A DNA stretch of 64,000 nucleotides from Caenimonas soli (GCF_013155545.1 NZ_JABJVV010000003.1:124001-188000); one strand, 5' to 3'. Shown: positions 10,205 through 17,587, numbered from the stretch's first letter. Numbers and translations are program-made. Notes: generated by a model not told the origin, from the sequence alone.

Positions 10205-10233
10205 ATGGCGCATTTTGCGCCATATAGCGCCAT
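10205..10233. promoter_or_regulatory. Candidate operator of the toxin-antitoxin pair
   Basis: ATGGCGCA (10205-10212) and TGCGCCAT (10216-10223) form a perfect inverted repeat separated by TTT, and a third GCGCCAT half-site follows at 10227-10233. The array lies directly upstream of the ParD-like gene, between it and the end of the flavoprotein gene. Repeated short half-sites are what ribbon-helix-helix antitoxins bind, so autoregulation is the simplest reading. Confidence 0.6.
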
Positions 10234-10237
10234 CGCG

Positions 10238-11785
10238 TCAAACCACACCCAGGCCCGCCCGATGGCCGGCCGTGAAAGCCTCCTCGAAGATCGAGTAGCC
10301 GGCCCAGTCGCTGTGGGCGAAGGCCAGACGGCCGGCTCGCGGTGCGCCCAACGCGACCTGAGCCAGCACGCCCGGCACCGGAATGGCCATGGCATGGCCG
10401 TAGCGCGCGACTTCGATCCGTGCGAGCTTGGCTGCCAGGTCGGGATGCGGCGCGGAGAGCTCGGATATGACTTCGGCTTGCCAGTCACGCCAGGTGCGCG
10501 ACAGCAGCTGCTTGCGGGCTGCTTCGCCCGGGGCGCAGTACCAGCTCAGCACCGTCGGCCCGGGCCGCGGGTCCAGGCTCTGATGCCTGGCATCGACGTA
10601 GCCCAGGCCCTGGGCCCCGTAGATCACGTTGTCCCACGAAGGCGGCGCGCCGGGCCGGTCTTTCAAGGGCTCGCGCAGGTGCAGGTTGGCGACGGCCCAG
10701 GGCGCGTAGCGGGTCTGCTTCGCGCGCTCGCGCAGCAGGGCGGGCGCGTCTTGCACCACGCGGGCCGCAACGAACAGCGGCAGCGCGACGATGCAGTGAT
10801 CCGCCTGCCAGCGTTCGAGCCCTTGCGTGGCGGCGTTCCAGGCGTCCACTTCGACGGTGTGCCGGCCCTGGGCGATGCGCGTCACGACGCGGCCCAGGCG
10901 CAAGCGTTCGCCCAGCCCGGCCGCCATCCGGCGGGTGAGCCAGCCATTGCCTTCCGGCCAGGTCAGCACGCCCTCGCGCTCCACGTTTTGTGCACCGGGC
11001 GCCTGGAAGCCATGGCGGCTGGCGAAGTAGTGGATGCCGGCCCAGGCCGACACGGTGCCGATGCCGGCGCCATAGTCGTCGCGGCAGCAGTAGTCCAGGT
11101 ACCAGCGCAGGTGCTTGTCGCCCAGGCCCTCGCCATCGAGCCAGGCGGCGAAGGTGATCGCATCGAGGGCCCTGTGGCTGGCCGATGGCGTCCGCGGTGC
11201 GGGAATGGTGAAGCGGGCAGCGCGGCTCGCCTGCTCGATGCGTGCGGCAAAGCGCTGGTACTGCGACAGCGTCGCCGGCGCCACGCCCTGCACCGGAAGC
11301 AAGCCTTCCTGCCAGCTGCCGTCGAAGAAGAGCCGCTCCTGCGGCGCGTGGCACAGGTGTCGCTCGTCGTAGATCCAGCGGCCGGCCTCGCGCCGGCGCA
11401 AGCCCAGTTCCTGCAGCAGGTCCTGCACTTCCGGCGCGTCATCGCCCGGCAGCGGCAGGTAATGCGCGCCCAGGGGACAGGCAATGCCAGCGACCTCGCC
11501 GCTGCGGCTGTTGCCGCCGGCGGCGTCCTCGAGTTCGAGCAAGGCGAAGTCTTCGATGCCGCGTCGCCGCAGCGCCCGCGCCGCCGCCAGGCCCGCCACG
11601 CCGCCGCCCGCGATGAGCACGCGCACCCGGCCTGCGGATGCCGGCGCGGGCCACGATCCGCGCTCGCGCAACAGGTGCCCCCTTTCGGCACTCGCGCCTT
11701 GCAAAGCACCGGTGATGGCGGCGGGCCTGTCGCAACCCAGCAGCGGCAGGCCCAGGCCGGCGAGCGCGGTGCGGCGCGAGATCAC
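10238..11785 (-). CDS. FAD/NAD(P)-dependent amine-oxidase-like flavoprotein with Tat-type leader
   Basis: A 515-residue flavoprotein. The leader SRRTALAGLGLPLLGC looks like a twin-arginine signal ending in a lipobox-like Cys, so export is likely. The Rossmann motif follows at about residues 50-80 (VLIAGGGVAGLAAARALRRRG), with an AGGNSRSGE segment after it, an amine-oxidase-type middle (GTVSAWAGIHYFASRHGF, LTWPEGNGWLTRRMA) and a C-terminal FAD contact (HSDWAGYSIFEEAFTAG). The GTG start at 11785 overlaps the stop of the spermidine-synthase-like gene (GTGA), so it is the last gene of the SPFH-DUF4178-DUF350-SpeE operon. Oxidation of a polyamine-like product is a reasonable guess from context but is not shown. 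Confidence 0.8.
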   Translation of the reverse strand: MISRRTALAGLGLPLLGCDRPAAITGALQGASAERGHLLRERGSWPAPASAGRVRVLIAGGGVAGLAAARALRRRGIEDFALLELEDAAGGNSRSGEVAGIACPLGAHYLPLPGDDAPEVQDLLQELGLRRREAGRWIYDERHLCHAPQERLFFDGSWQEGLLPVQGVAPATLSQYQRFAARIEQASRAARFTIPAPRTPSASHRALDAITFAAWLDGEGLGDKHLRWYLDYCCRDDYGAGIGTVSAWAGIHYFASRHGFQAPGAQNVEREGVLTWPEGNGWLTRRMAAGLGERLRLGRVVTRIAQGRHTVEVDAWNAATQGLERWQADHCIVALPLFVAARVVQDAPALLRERAKQTRYAPWAVANLHLREPLKDRPGAPPSWDNVIYGAQGLGYVDARHQSLDPRPGPTVLSWYCAPGEAARKQLLSRTWRDWQAEVISELSAPHPDLAAKLARIEVARYGHAMAIPVPGVLAQVALGAPRAGRLAFAHSDWAGYSIFEEAFTAGHRAGLGVV

Positions 11786-13335
11786 TGCTGCACCTTGCCC
11801 CATTCCTGCTCGTAGGTCGTCACCAGGACCTGGTTGGACAGGCGGTTCACTTCGGCGGGCACGCGGGCCATGTCGCGCGGGAAATCGAACATGGGCGGCA
11901 GGCTGGGCAGGCCCAGGAATTTCAGGCCCGGCGGCAATTCCGCGGGCTGGCGATACGGCCTGCGGCCGGCGATGACGAAGCCCCACTCGCCGAAACTGGG
12001 CACATGCGCGTGATACGGCGTCGCCTTCAGCCCCACCGATTCGACGGTGGCCACCACGGTCCAGAAACTGCGGCGTGCGACCAGCGGCGACGTGGTCTGG
12101 ATCACGGCGTAGCCGCTGGCCGCCAGCCGCTGCTCCAGCAGGGCATAGAACGAGCTGGTGTAGAGCTTGCCGATCGAGAAGTTGGTGGGGTCGGGGAAGT
12201 CCACCACGATGACGTCGAACATCTCCTGCGTCTGCTGCAGCCACTGGAAGGCGTCGGTGTTCACGATCTTCAGCTTGGGCGAGGCCAGCGATCCGCCATT
12301 CAGGCCCACCAGCGTTTCGTGCGTGGAGAAAAGCCGCGTCATGTTCGGGTCGAGCTCGACCAGCGTGATGCTCTCCACCCCGGGGTAGCGCAGCACCTCG
12401 CGCACCGCCATGCCGTCGCCGCCACCAAGCACGGCAACCTTGCGCGGTGCGCCATGCGCCGCCATCGCCGGATGCACCAGCGCTTCGTGATAGCGGTACT
12501 CGTCACGCTCGGCGAACTGCAGGTTGCCGTTCAAGAAAAGCCGGTGCCCGGCGCGCCCCTTCGTCACCACGATGCGCTGGTAGGGCGAAGTGGCGGCGAA
12601 GACGATGGGGTCCTGGTAGAACCTGTCCTCGGCGAGCGTGCTGATGTGATGGGCGCCGGCAAACGCGGCCCCCAGCAGGATCAGGGTCGCGCCGCATGCC
12701 AGCACATGCGCGCGCAGCCGCCGCAGCTCATGGCGAAACAGCCAGAGCGCCCACAGCGCCACCGCCGCATTCATCAGGCCGAACAGCAAGCCGGTTCGCA
12801 CGAGGCCCAGTTGCGGCACCAGCAGCAGCGGGAAGGCGACGGACACCGCCAGCGCGCCCAGGTAGTCGAAGGTGAGAACCTGCGACACCAGGTCCTTGAG
12901 CGCGACATTGCGCTTGAGGATGCGCATCACCAGCGGGATCTCCAGGCCGACCAGGATGCCGACCAGCAGCACCAGCCCGTAGAGCAGTCCGCGAAAGGCC
13001 CCGGGAACATAGGCATTGGCGATGAACAGCAGGGCGGGCAGCGAGCCGCCGACCAGCGCCACCAGCAGCTCGATGCGAAGAAAGTGCGCCGGCAACTGGC
13101 GCTCGAAAAAACGGGAGAGCCAGGAACCCACCCCCATGGCGAACAGGTAGGTGCCGATGATGGTGGAAAACTGCAGCACCGAGTCGCCCAGCACGTACGA
13201 AGCCAGGGCGCCCGCCGCCAGTTCGTAGACCAGGCCGCAGGCGGCGACCACGAAGACCGAGGCGAGCAGGGCCACCTCGACCGGGCGCGGCGATGGCGCG
13301 GCCTGCGCGGGCCGCGCCTGTTCCAGGACCGTCAC
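11782..13335 (-). CDS. Membrane-bound spermidine-synthase-like aminopropyltransferase
   Basis: A 517-residue fusion of an N-terminal membrane domain of about seven helices (residues 20-220) and a C-terminal spermidine synthase domain. The methyltransferase-fold motif VAVLGGGDGMAVREVL, the acidic VELDPNM and the VVDFPDPTN loop mark the decarboxylated-AdoMet site. Soluble SpeE lacks the membrane part, so the product may be made at, or passed through, the inner membrane. GTG start at 13335, five bases after the DUF350 gene's stop; it overlaps the downstream flavoprotein gene. SpeD is encoded nearby at 6.7 kb. The acceptor amine is unknown. Confidence 0.88.
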   Translation of the reverse strand: MTVLEQARPAQAAPSPRPVEVALLASVFVVAACGLVYELAAGALASYVLGDSVLQFSTIIGTYLFAMGVGSWLSRFFERQLPAHFLRIELLVALVGGSLPALLFIANAYVPGAFRGLLYGLVLLVGILVGLEIPLVMRILKRNVALKDLVSQVLTFDYLGALAVSVAFPLLLVPQLGLVRTGLLFGLMNAAVALWALWLFRHELRRLRAHVLACGATLILLGAAFAGAHHISTLAEDRFYQDPIVFAATSPYQRIVVTKGRAGHRLFLNGNLQFAERDEYRYHEALVHPAMAAHGAPRKVAVLGGGDGMAVREVLRYPGVESITLVELDPNMTRLFSTHETLVGLNGGSLASPKLKIVNTDAFQWLQQTQEMFDVIVVDFPDPTNFSIGKLYTSSFYALLEQRLAASGYAVIQTTSPLVARRSFWTVVATVESVGLKATPYHAHVPSFGEWGFVIAGRRPYRQPAELPPGLKFLGLPSLPPMFDFPRDMARVPAEVNRLSNQVLVTTYEQEWGKVQQ

Positions 13336-13339
13336 GGTT

Positions 13340-13561
13340 TCATCCGACCACGGCGGCCGCCACGATGATCGACAAGCCCAGCGCCATGGAGCCGACCACG
13401 ATGGCCAGCGCCAGGTTCTGTTTTTCGACCAGCTCTTCCCACAGGTTGTACGGGGTGAGCTTGTCGATGAGGACGAAGCTCAACCAGAAGACCGCCACGC
13501 CGATCAGCGCGTACAGGATGGAGCCGAAGAAGGCGCTCGGTTTCAGCCACTCAATGCCCAT
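13340..13561 (-). CDS. DUF350 small membrane protein
   Basis: A 73-residue inner-membrane protein with two hydrophobic helices (FFGSILYALIGVAVFWLSF and LALAIVVGSMALGLSIIVA) joined by a conserved polar loop LIDKLTPYNLWEELVEKQN. DUF350 proteins are small integral membrane proteins of unknown role, repeatedly found beside DUF4178 and membrane SpeE genes. Here it lies between those two, 36 bases after DUF4178 and 4 bases before the SpeE-like gene. Confidence 0.85.
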   Translation of the reverse strand: MGIEWLKPSAFFGSILYALIGVAVFWLSFVLIDKLTPYNLWEELVEKQNLALAIVVGSMALGLSIIVAAAVVG

Positions 13562-13597
13562 GATGTTCTCCTGAAAAATGGTTGTCGATGCACTTCG

Positions 13598-15103
13598 CTA
13601 CTTGTGGCTGCCGCCACTTGAATAACCGCCGTACGAGCCGCTGCTGCTTCGGCCGGAAGAAATACCGGAGCCGGTCCCGCCTTCGTCGTCCATGCAGGCG
13701 CGCACCAGCAGCAGGAAGACGAGGATGATGACGAACAGCAGGATGATGGTGCCGCAGCCCATGCCTGCGCCCCCCGCGCTGGTGGGCCCCGCGTCGCCGC
13801 GCTTGAGCTGCTCTTTCTTGTCATCGAGCTTGAACGCCTTGGCCACGGCGTCGCTGTCGATCTTGCTGCCGCTGGACCAGGTGACTTCCCTGGGCGACTC
13901 TTCCATCGACAGCAGGCTGGCGCCCTTGGCGAAGTCGCGGTTGAAGGTTTTCTGGCCGCGCTCCACCGGCCAGTAGAACTCGCCCGCCACATAGGTGGTC
14001 TCGGCGTTGTAGCTGTACTGCAGCTTGTAGCTGGTGCCCAGGTAGGTCGCCGTCTGCGCCCCGGCCGAGAACGCCGGCGCGCCGGTCGTGGGCTTGACGA
14101 CGCTCCAGCCTTCCTGCGAATCCACCAGGAAGATGAAGCCGCGCTTGCGGTTGTACAGCAGGTACTCTTCCCAGCCGAAATGTTCGTCCGGGTCCTCGGG
14201 CTCATGGCCCATGCGGTGCTGGTAGCCCACCACCTGCCAATGCACACCCTGCAGCTGGCCGGTGGTCCCCAGCGGAATCACCGGCTGGACCGGCTCGTCC
14301 TGCACCGCGTGCCGCAGCGCACCGCCCAGCCCCTGGGTGAGGTCGATGAGGCTGTTGCAGGAGCGGCAGGTGATGCTCTTGCTGGAGGACAGCGCCACTT
14401 CCACCTGGGCGCCGCACTGCGGGCAGGCGAACTGCCGCGCCTTTTCTTCCTTGGTGCTGCCTTCTTGCAGCCCCGTGAGCTGCAACTCGTCGAGCAATAC
14501 AGAGCGGCCGCGTGCCAGTGCCGGCGACTCGCCGCCGTAGTCGATGCTCAGTACTTCGCCGTCGGCGCTGCGCAGCTCCACCACCGCGAACGCCTGCCCC
14601 AGCGGCGGCAGCTTGGGCAGCTCGCCCTCGGCCGAGACCAGCGCCACCTGCTCATTGGCGGCCACGCTGAAGGGCTTGCCGTCGATGGCCGTGGTCGCGC
14701 CGACGCGGAACTGCGAGGCCTGCGGGATGGCCCGTTGCGTGGCGGCCGGGAGGGAGAACACATAGGCGCCGTTGTCCTCGCCCAGCACGCCCACCGAGCC
14801 GTCATCGAACAATGCGTTCCACTCGGTCCAGGTCCCGCTGGCGCTGTTGTATTGCAGGCGACCCACCAGGGTGAAGGGCTTGCCTTGCCAGCGCCCGCTG
14901 GCAAGCAGTTGCAGGGGACTGTGGTCGTCGAACAGCTCGGCCATCCTGCCCACCCGGGCCAGCGTCTCGCCGTCGCGCACCACGGTGCTGTGGCAAAAGC
15001 TGCACACCGCATGGGTCGATTGCGCGCTGCGGAATTCCACCGGCGCGCCGCAGCCGGGACACGCGGCCCGGTAGGCGCGCTGGGGGTTCGTCTCGGCCAC
15101 CAA
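13598..15103 (-). CDS. Double zinc-ribbon DUF4178 protein with C-terminal membrane anchor
   Basis: A 501-residue protein built as two repeats: zinc ribbon CPGC...CSFC (about residues 15-37) followed by a DUF4178 beta domain, then a second ribbon CPQC...CRSC (about 230-250) followed by another DUF4178 domain with YQHRMGHEPEDPDEHFGWEEYLLYN. A transmembrane helix (TIILLFVIILVFLLLVRAC) lies near residue 450 and the tail is Ser/Gly-rich. The family has no defined biochemical activity that I know of. It sits between the SPFH-SHOCT gene (6 bases upstream) and DUF350. The start is uncertain: TTG at 15103 or GTG at 15100, neither with a strong ribosome-binding site. Confidence 0.82.
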   Translation of the reverse strand: MVAETNPQRAYRAACPGCGAPVEFRSAQSTHAVCSFCHSTVVRDGETLARVGRMAELFDDHSPLQLLASGRWQGKPFTLVGRLQYNSASGTWTEWNALFDDGSVGVLGEDNGAYVFSLPAATQRAIPQASQFRVGATTAIDGKPFSVAANEQVALVSAEGELPKLPPLGQAFAVVELRSADGEVLSIDYGGESPALARGRSVLLDELQLTGLQEGSTKEEKARQFACPQCGAQVEVALSSSKSITCRSCNSLIDLTQGLGGALRHAVQDEPVQPVIPLGTTGQLQGVHWQVVGYQHRMGHEPEDPDEHFGWEEYLLYNRKRGFIFLVDSQEGWSVVKPTTGAPAFSAGAQTATYLGTSYKLQYSYNAETTYVAGEFYWPVERGQKTFNRDFAKGASLLSMEESPREVTWSSGSKIDSDAVAKAFKLDDKKEQLKRGDAGPTSAGGAGMGCGTIILLFVIILVFLLLVRACMDDEGGTGSGISSGRSSSGSYGGYSSGGSHK

Positions 15104-15109
15104 GCTGGC

Positions 15110-16147
15110 TTAGACGAGCTTCTTGAGCAGTTCAGCCTTCTTGGCGTCGAACTCTTCCTGCGTGAGGATGCCCTTGGCCTTGAGCTCACCCAGCTTTTCC
15201 AGGGTGGCCATCACGTCGTCCGGCCTCACGGCGGCCGCAGCGGCGGGAGCCTCCTGCGCGGCGCTGCCTTGCAGGCCCTTTTGCAGGTTCTGCGCCAGCA
15301 CCTGGCCCATGGCGATGCCGGCGCCCAGTCCCATCGCATCGCCGGCCACGCCGCCGCCGCCACTGGCCGCGCCCTTGGCCATTTCGGGGATGGCCTGCGC
15401 AGTCTGGTACTGCATGAACTTGCCCATGTCGTTGCCGACCATGCCCATGCCGATGCGCTGGTCCAGCAGCTTCTGCAGCTCCTCCGGCAACGACAGGTTC
15501 TGCACCGTCATGCCTTCGAGCTTCAGGCCGATGGCTTCGAACGCCGGCCCGATCTCGGCGGCCAGTGCGCGGGCGAATTCGATCTGGTTGGCGGCCAGGT
15601 CGAGGAAGGGGATGCCGCTTTCGGCGATGGCGTCCGAGATATGCTGCAGGATCATGCCGCGCAGCTGGCCATCGAGCTCGGCCACGGTGTAGACCTCGCG
15701 CGTGCCCGATATCTGGCTGTGGAACAGCTTGGGATCGGCGACGCGGTAGCTGTAGTTGCCGAAGGCGCGCAGGCGCACCGCGCCGAAGTCCTTGTCGCGG
15801 ATCGTGATCGGCTGGGGCGTTCCCCAGCGCTGGTCCACCTGCTGGCGGGTGCTGAAGAAATAGACGTCGCTCTTGAAGGGCGACTCGAAGAGCTTGTCCC
15901 AGTTCTTGAGGTAGGTGAGCACCGGGATGGTCTGCGTCGTCAGCTTGTACATGCCGGGGCCGAACACGTCGGCCACCTTGCCTTCGTTGACGAACACCGC
16001 CATCTGCGATTCGCGCACGGTGAGCGAGGCGCCGTACTGGATCTCCATGCCGGCCATCGGGAAGCGCCAGGCCAGCGTGCCCTCGTCGCTTTCCGTCCAC
16101 TGGATGACGTCTATGAACTGTTTCTTGATGAAGTCCATCAGTGCCAT
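15110..16147 (-). CDS. SPFH-domain protein with C-terminal SHOCT domain
   Basis: A 345-residue SPFH (band 7-like) protein of the YdjI/virion-core type. The N-terminal half carries the SPFH fold (LTVRESQMAVFVNEGKVADVFGPG, then TYLKNWDKLFESPFKSDVYFF), the middle is Gly/Ala-rich (AKGAASGGGGVAGDAMGLG), and the C-terminus is a SHOCT helix pair (LEKLGELKAKGILTQEEFDAKKAELLKKL). No membrane helix is obvious, so membrane association would be peripheral. It is the first gene of the five-gene operon, with AGGAG well placed before the ATG at 16147. A second, unrelated SPFH protein (slipin) is encoded 2 kb away on the other strand. Confidence 0.88.
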   Translation of the reverse strand: MALMDFIKKQFIDVIQWTESDEGTLAWRFPMAGMEIQYGASLTVRESQMAVFVNEGKVADVFGPGMYKLTTQTIPVLTYLKNWDKLFESPFKSDVYFFSTRQQVDQRWGTPQPITIRDKDFGAVRLRAFGNYSYRVADPKLFHSQISGTREVYTVAELDGQLRGMILQHISDAIAESGIPFLDLAANQIEFARALAAEIGPAFEAIGLKLEGMTVQNLSLPEELQKLLDQRIGMGMVGNDMGKFMQYQTAQAIPEMAKGAASGGGGVAGDAMGLGAGIAMGQVLAQNLQKGLQGSAAQEAPAAAAAVRPDDVMATLEKLGELKAKGILTQEEFDAKKAELLKKLV

Positions 16148-16207
16148 GGGGGCTCCTCGCTGTTGTGCCGGGTCATGATACCCGGCGCCCCCGCAGACTG
16201 CCAGCCA

Positions 16208-16633
16208 CTACTCAAGCTCGGACCCGGCTGCCTGCTTGAGCAGGCGCGACAGCTCGCGTTTCTGCCGCGCGTTGCTCGCCTGCCAGGCGGCGCGCGCCAG
16301 AGTCACGAAGCGCTCCTCGGCCGTGTCGGGCGGGGCGGGCTCGCCGTGATCCTCGTCCAGCCAGCCCGCAGGCTTGCCGCCGTGATGCTCGAGCTGGCGC
16401 GCGAGCTTGTCGCCGATAGGCCGCGATGACTTGATCTGGCTCCACATACTGGGTGAGATCTGCGCCCGCGCCGCGAAGCTCTGCTCCAACCCCTTGGGCG
16501 CCACGCCTTCGGTGATGGCCGAGCCGGCGAACTCCTGGAACAGCGCCAAGGCATTGCGCCGGCGAACGAGGGTGAGGTTGGACACGATGTGGATGGGATG
16601 CAACGGGCGGCCGATTGTGCCGCCCGTTGACAT
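16208..16633 (-). CDS. Small helix-turn-helix-like regulator
   Basis: A 141-residue protein with a Cro/CI-like helical core: FAARAQISPSMWSQIKSS resembles helices 2 and 3 of an HTH, followed by RPIGDKLARQLEHHGGK and an acidic linker, then a charged helix (ARQKRELSRLLKQA). No membrane segment. It lies 60 bases upstream of the SPFH operon on the same strand and is divergent from a small gene at 16724. A perfect palindrome (GTAAAG-ACT-CTTTAC) just beyond its start overlaps the divergent promoter and is a plausible target. The ATG at 16633 lacks a good ribosome-binding site; GTG at 16585 would remove the first 16 residues. Confidence 0.6.
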   Translation of the reverse strand: MSTGGTIGRPLHPIHIVSNLTLVRRRNALALFQEFAGSAITEGVAPKGLEQSFAARAQISPSMWSQIKSSRPIGDKLARQLEHHGGKPAGWLDEDHGEPAPPDTAEERFVTLARAAWQASNARQKRELSRLLKQAAGSELE

Positions 16634-16655
16634 CTGAGTAAAGACTCTTTACAGT
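16627..16655 (+). promoter_or_regulatory. Sigma-70-type promoter with overlapping palindromic operator
   Basis: TTGACA (16627-16632) and TACAGT (16650-16655) are 17 bases apart, a good match to a vegetative promoter reading rightward. Between and overlapping them is a perfect inverted repeat, GTAAAG (16638-16643), ACT, CTTTAC (16647-16652). A repressor there would block the promoter. The divergent HTH-like gene starts inside the -35 region, so it is the natural candidate for both regulator and regulated gene. Confidence 0.65.
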
Positions 16656-16723
16656 GCGTCCCTGTCGTCGGAAATCCGGCGCCAACCGTTCAACCTTTTT
16701 ATCGAATCCAACCAGGACCCATC

Positions 16724-16900
16724 GTGACCAACCGCATCGCCGCAACCAGCAAGCGCCCCGCACAGGGCGGGGCTGCGTTCGCCTGCGCCTATGCGCGGGG
16801 TCGCCACCTGTTTGCATTGCACCTTGCATCCGACATGCAGCCGGCCTTCATCGGCTTGGCCAGCGAGGACCAGGACCATCCGGGCGGAGGAAGCGCGTAG
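16724..16900 (+). CDS. Unrecognised small protein, 58 residues
   Basis: GTG start at 16724 with AGGA six bases upstream, TAG stop at 16898. The peptide begins VTNRIAATSKRPAQGG and ends ASEDQDHPGGGSA; it has a mildly hydrophobic middle (FALHLASDMQPAFIGLA) but no clear membrane helix. About 79% of third positions are G or C, in line with real genes around it. The case for a gene is the surrounding transcription unit: a strong promoter with operator 70 bases upstream and a textbook terminator 29 bases downstream. I recognise no family. The transcript could alternatively act as an RNA of about 300 nt. Confidence 0.5.
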   Translation: MTNRIAATSKRPAQGGAAFACAYARGRHLFALHLASDMQPAFIGLASEDQDHPGGGSA

Positions 16901-16928
16901 CGCTCGCCTCTATCTCTCTTTACTCGAG

Positions 16929-16968
16929 AGGCCCGGAATCCGAAAGGATCCGGGCCTTTTTGTTTTTT
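16929..16968 (+). terminator. Rho-independent terminator of the small gene
   Basis: AGGCCCGGA (16929-16937) pairs perfectly with TCCGGGCCT (16949-16957), extended inward by TCC/GGA with one bulged A and a GAAA loop, and is followed by TTTTT-G-TTTTTT. Confidence 0.9.
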
Positions 16969-17019
16969 CGCGGCCATCGCGCCGCCACATCGCTCTTGCG
17001 GCGGTGACTGTTCCTTAAC

Positions 17020-17245
17020 AACTTGCCGCGGGGCAAGCCGGTTCTGGCCGGCGTTAGTCCCCGCAAAAAAGAAGTGGCGGCTGAGCGGCAACACGCTCAA
17101 GTCCGCCCCACTTCGGGTGTGCCCATGCGGCACCGCCGGCTCGCGCCCGGTTGCGGCGCGGCGGGATGTGCACGGGGTCGCGCCCCATGTGCAGCGAGAC
17201 AACCCGGCAGGCCAGGCCTGCCGCTCGCGGATGGACACAGCCGAA
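17020..17245 (+). ncRNA. Structured non-coding stretch before the slipin-rtcB locus
   Basis: No convincing gene is seen here, but the stretch is unusually rich in complementary segments. GCGGGG (17031-17036) can pair with CCCCGC (17059-17064) around an inner GCCGG/CCGGC hairpin. GAGCG-GCAACA-CGCTC lies at 17083-17098. GGGG-TCGCG-CCCC lies inside a longer imperfect stem around 17166-17194. GGCAGGC-CAG-GCCTGCC at 17206-17222 is a perfect 7-bp hairpin. A boxA-like TTCCTTAACAACT precedes it at 17011. It may be a structured RNA or long leader. G/C-rich DNA forms such stems by chance more often than average, so confidence is low. Confidence 0.35.
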
Positions 17246-17280
17246 GTGGATTTATTCAACCAACGCAGAAAGGAATCACC

Positions 17281-17442
17281 ATGCGCAAACAACTCATACG
17301 CCAGTCGCCAGTCCGCGCGCGCCGCACGGTGGTTCAAGCCGTCGCGCGCCGGCTTGCTCAAATGGCCCGAACCGTGGCTCGCCGCCCAGTGCCGGATTTG
17401 CGCGATCTGGATCAGCGCGTTCGCCAAAGCGGCGAGTGGTAA
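17281..17442 (+). CDS. Small, very basic protein of unknown function
   Basis: A 53-residue peptide starting MRKQLIRQSPVRARR and ending LRDLDQRVRQSGEW. AAAGGAA lies 7-8 bases before the ATG, a good ribosome-binding site. It is rich in Arg, with no membrane helix, and could bind RNA or DNA. Third-position G/C is about 68%, lower than the neighbours, so it is a plausible rather than certain gene. It sits between the structured stretch and the tRNA-like elements, on the same strand as slipin and rtcB, and may be the first gene of that transcript. I recognise no family. Confidence 0.45.
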   Translation: MRKQLIRQSPVRARRTVVQAVARRLAQMARTVARRPVPDLRDLDQRVRQSGEW

Positions 17443-17450
17443 GGGCTGTC

Positions 17451-17514
17451 ATGCCGGACCTGATCCGGCATCCATGTGGGCGCGCCAATGTGGATCCCGG
17501 ATCAAGTCCGGGAT
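17451..17514. repeat. REP-like palindrome pair
   Basis: Two imperfectly related hairpins: ATGCCGGA-CCTGA-TCCGGCAT (17451-17471) and ATCCCGGA-TCAAG-TCCGGGAT (17494-17514), each with 8-bp perfect stems. A third family member is at 24254-24274. The stems differ from each other by paired substitutions that keep the base pairing. The pair separates the small basic gene from the tRNA-like elements. Confidence 0.75.
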
Positions 17515-17563
17515 GACAACCCAGCTCACGACCGGCTGGCTTCGCGCCTGCCCAAAGGATCGC

Positions 17564-17587
17564 GGCTGAACTGATCCCGGTTCAGCC
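17564..17587. other. Perfect 8-bp inverted repeat
   Basis: GGCTGAAC (17564-17571) and GTTCAGCC (17580-17587) are separated by eight bases. There is no T-run after it, so it is not an obvious terminator. It may be part of the structured 5' region of the slipin-rtcB transcript. Confidence 0.5.

Noticed and set aside
13598..15103. DUF4178 gene as a fused or duplicated assembly artefact because it holds two similar halves
   Set aside because: The halves differ clearly in sequence and each has its own zinc ribbon, so this is an old internal duplication.
17071..17092. Possible sigma-54 promoter (TGGC ... GC spacing) upstream of the small basic gene, as expected for RtcR-controlled rtc operons
   Set aside because: Only the TGGC and a GC 10 bases later fit; the TT of the -12 box is missing and no RtcR gene is in the window.
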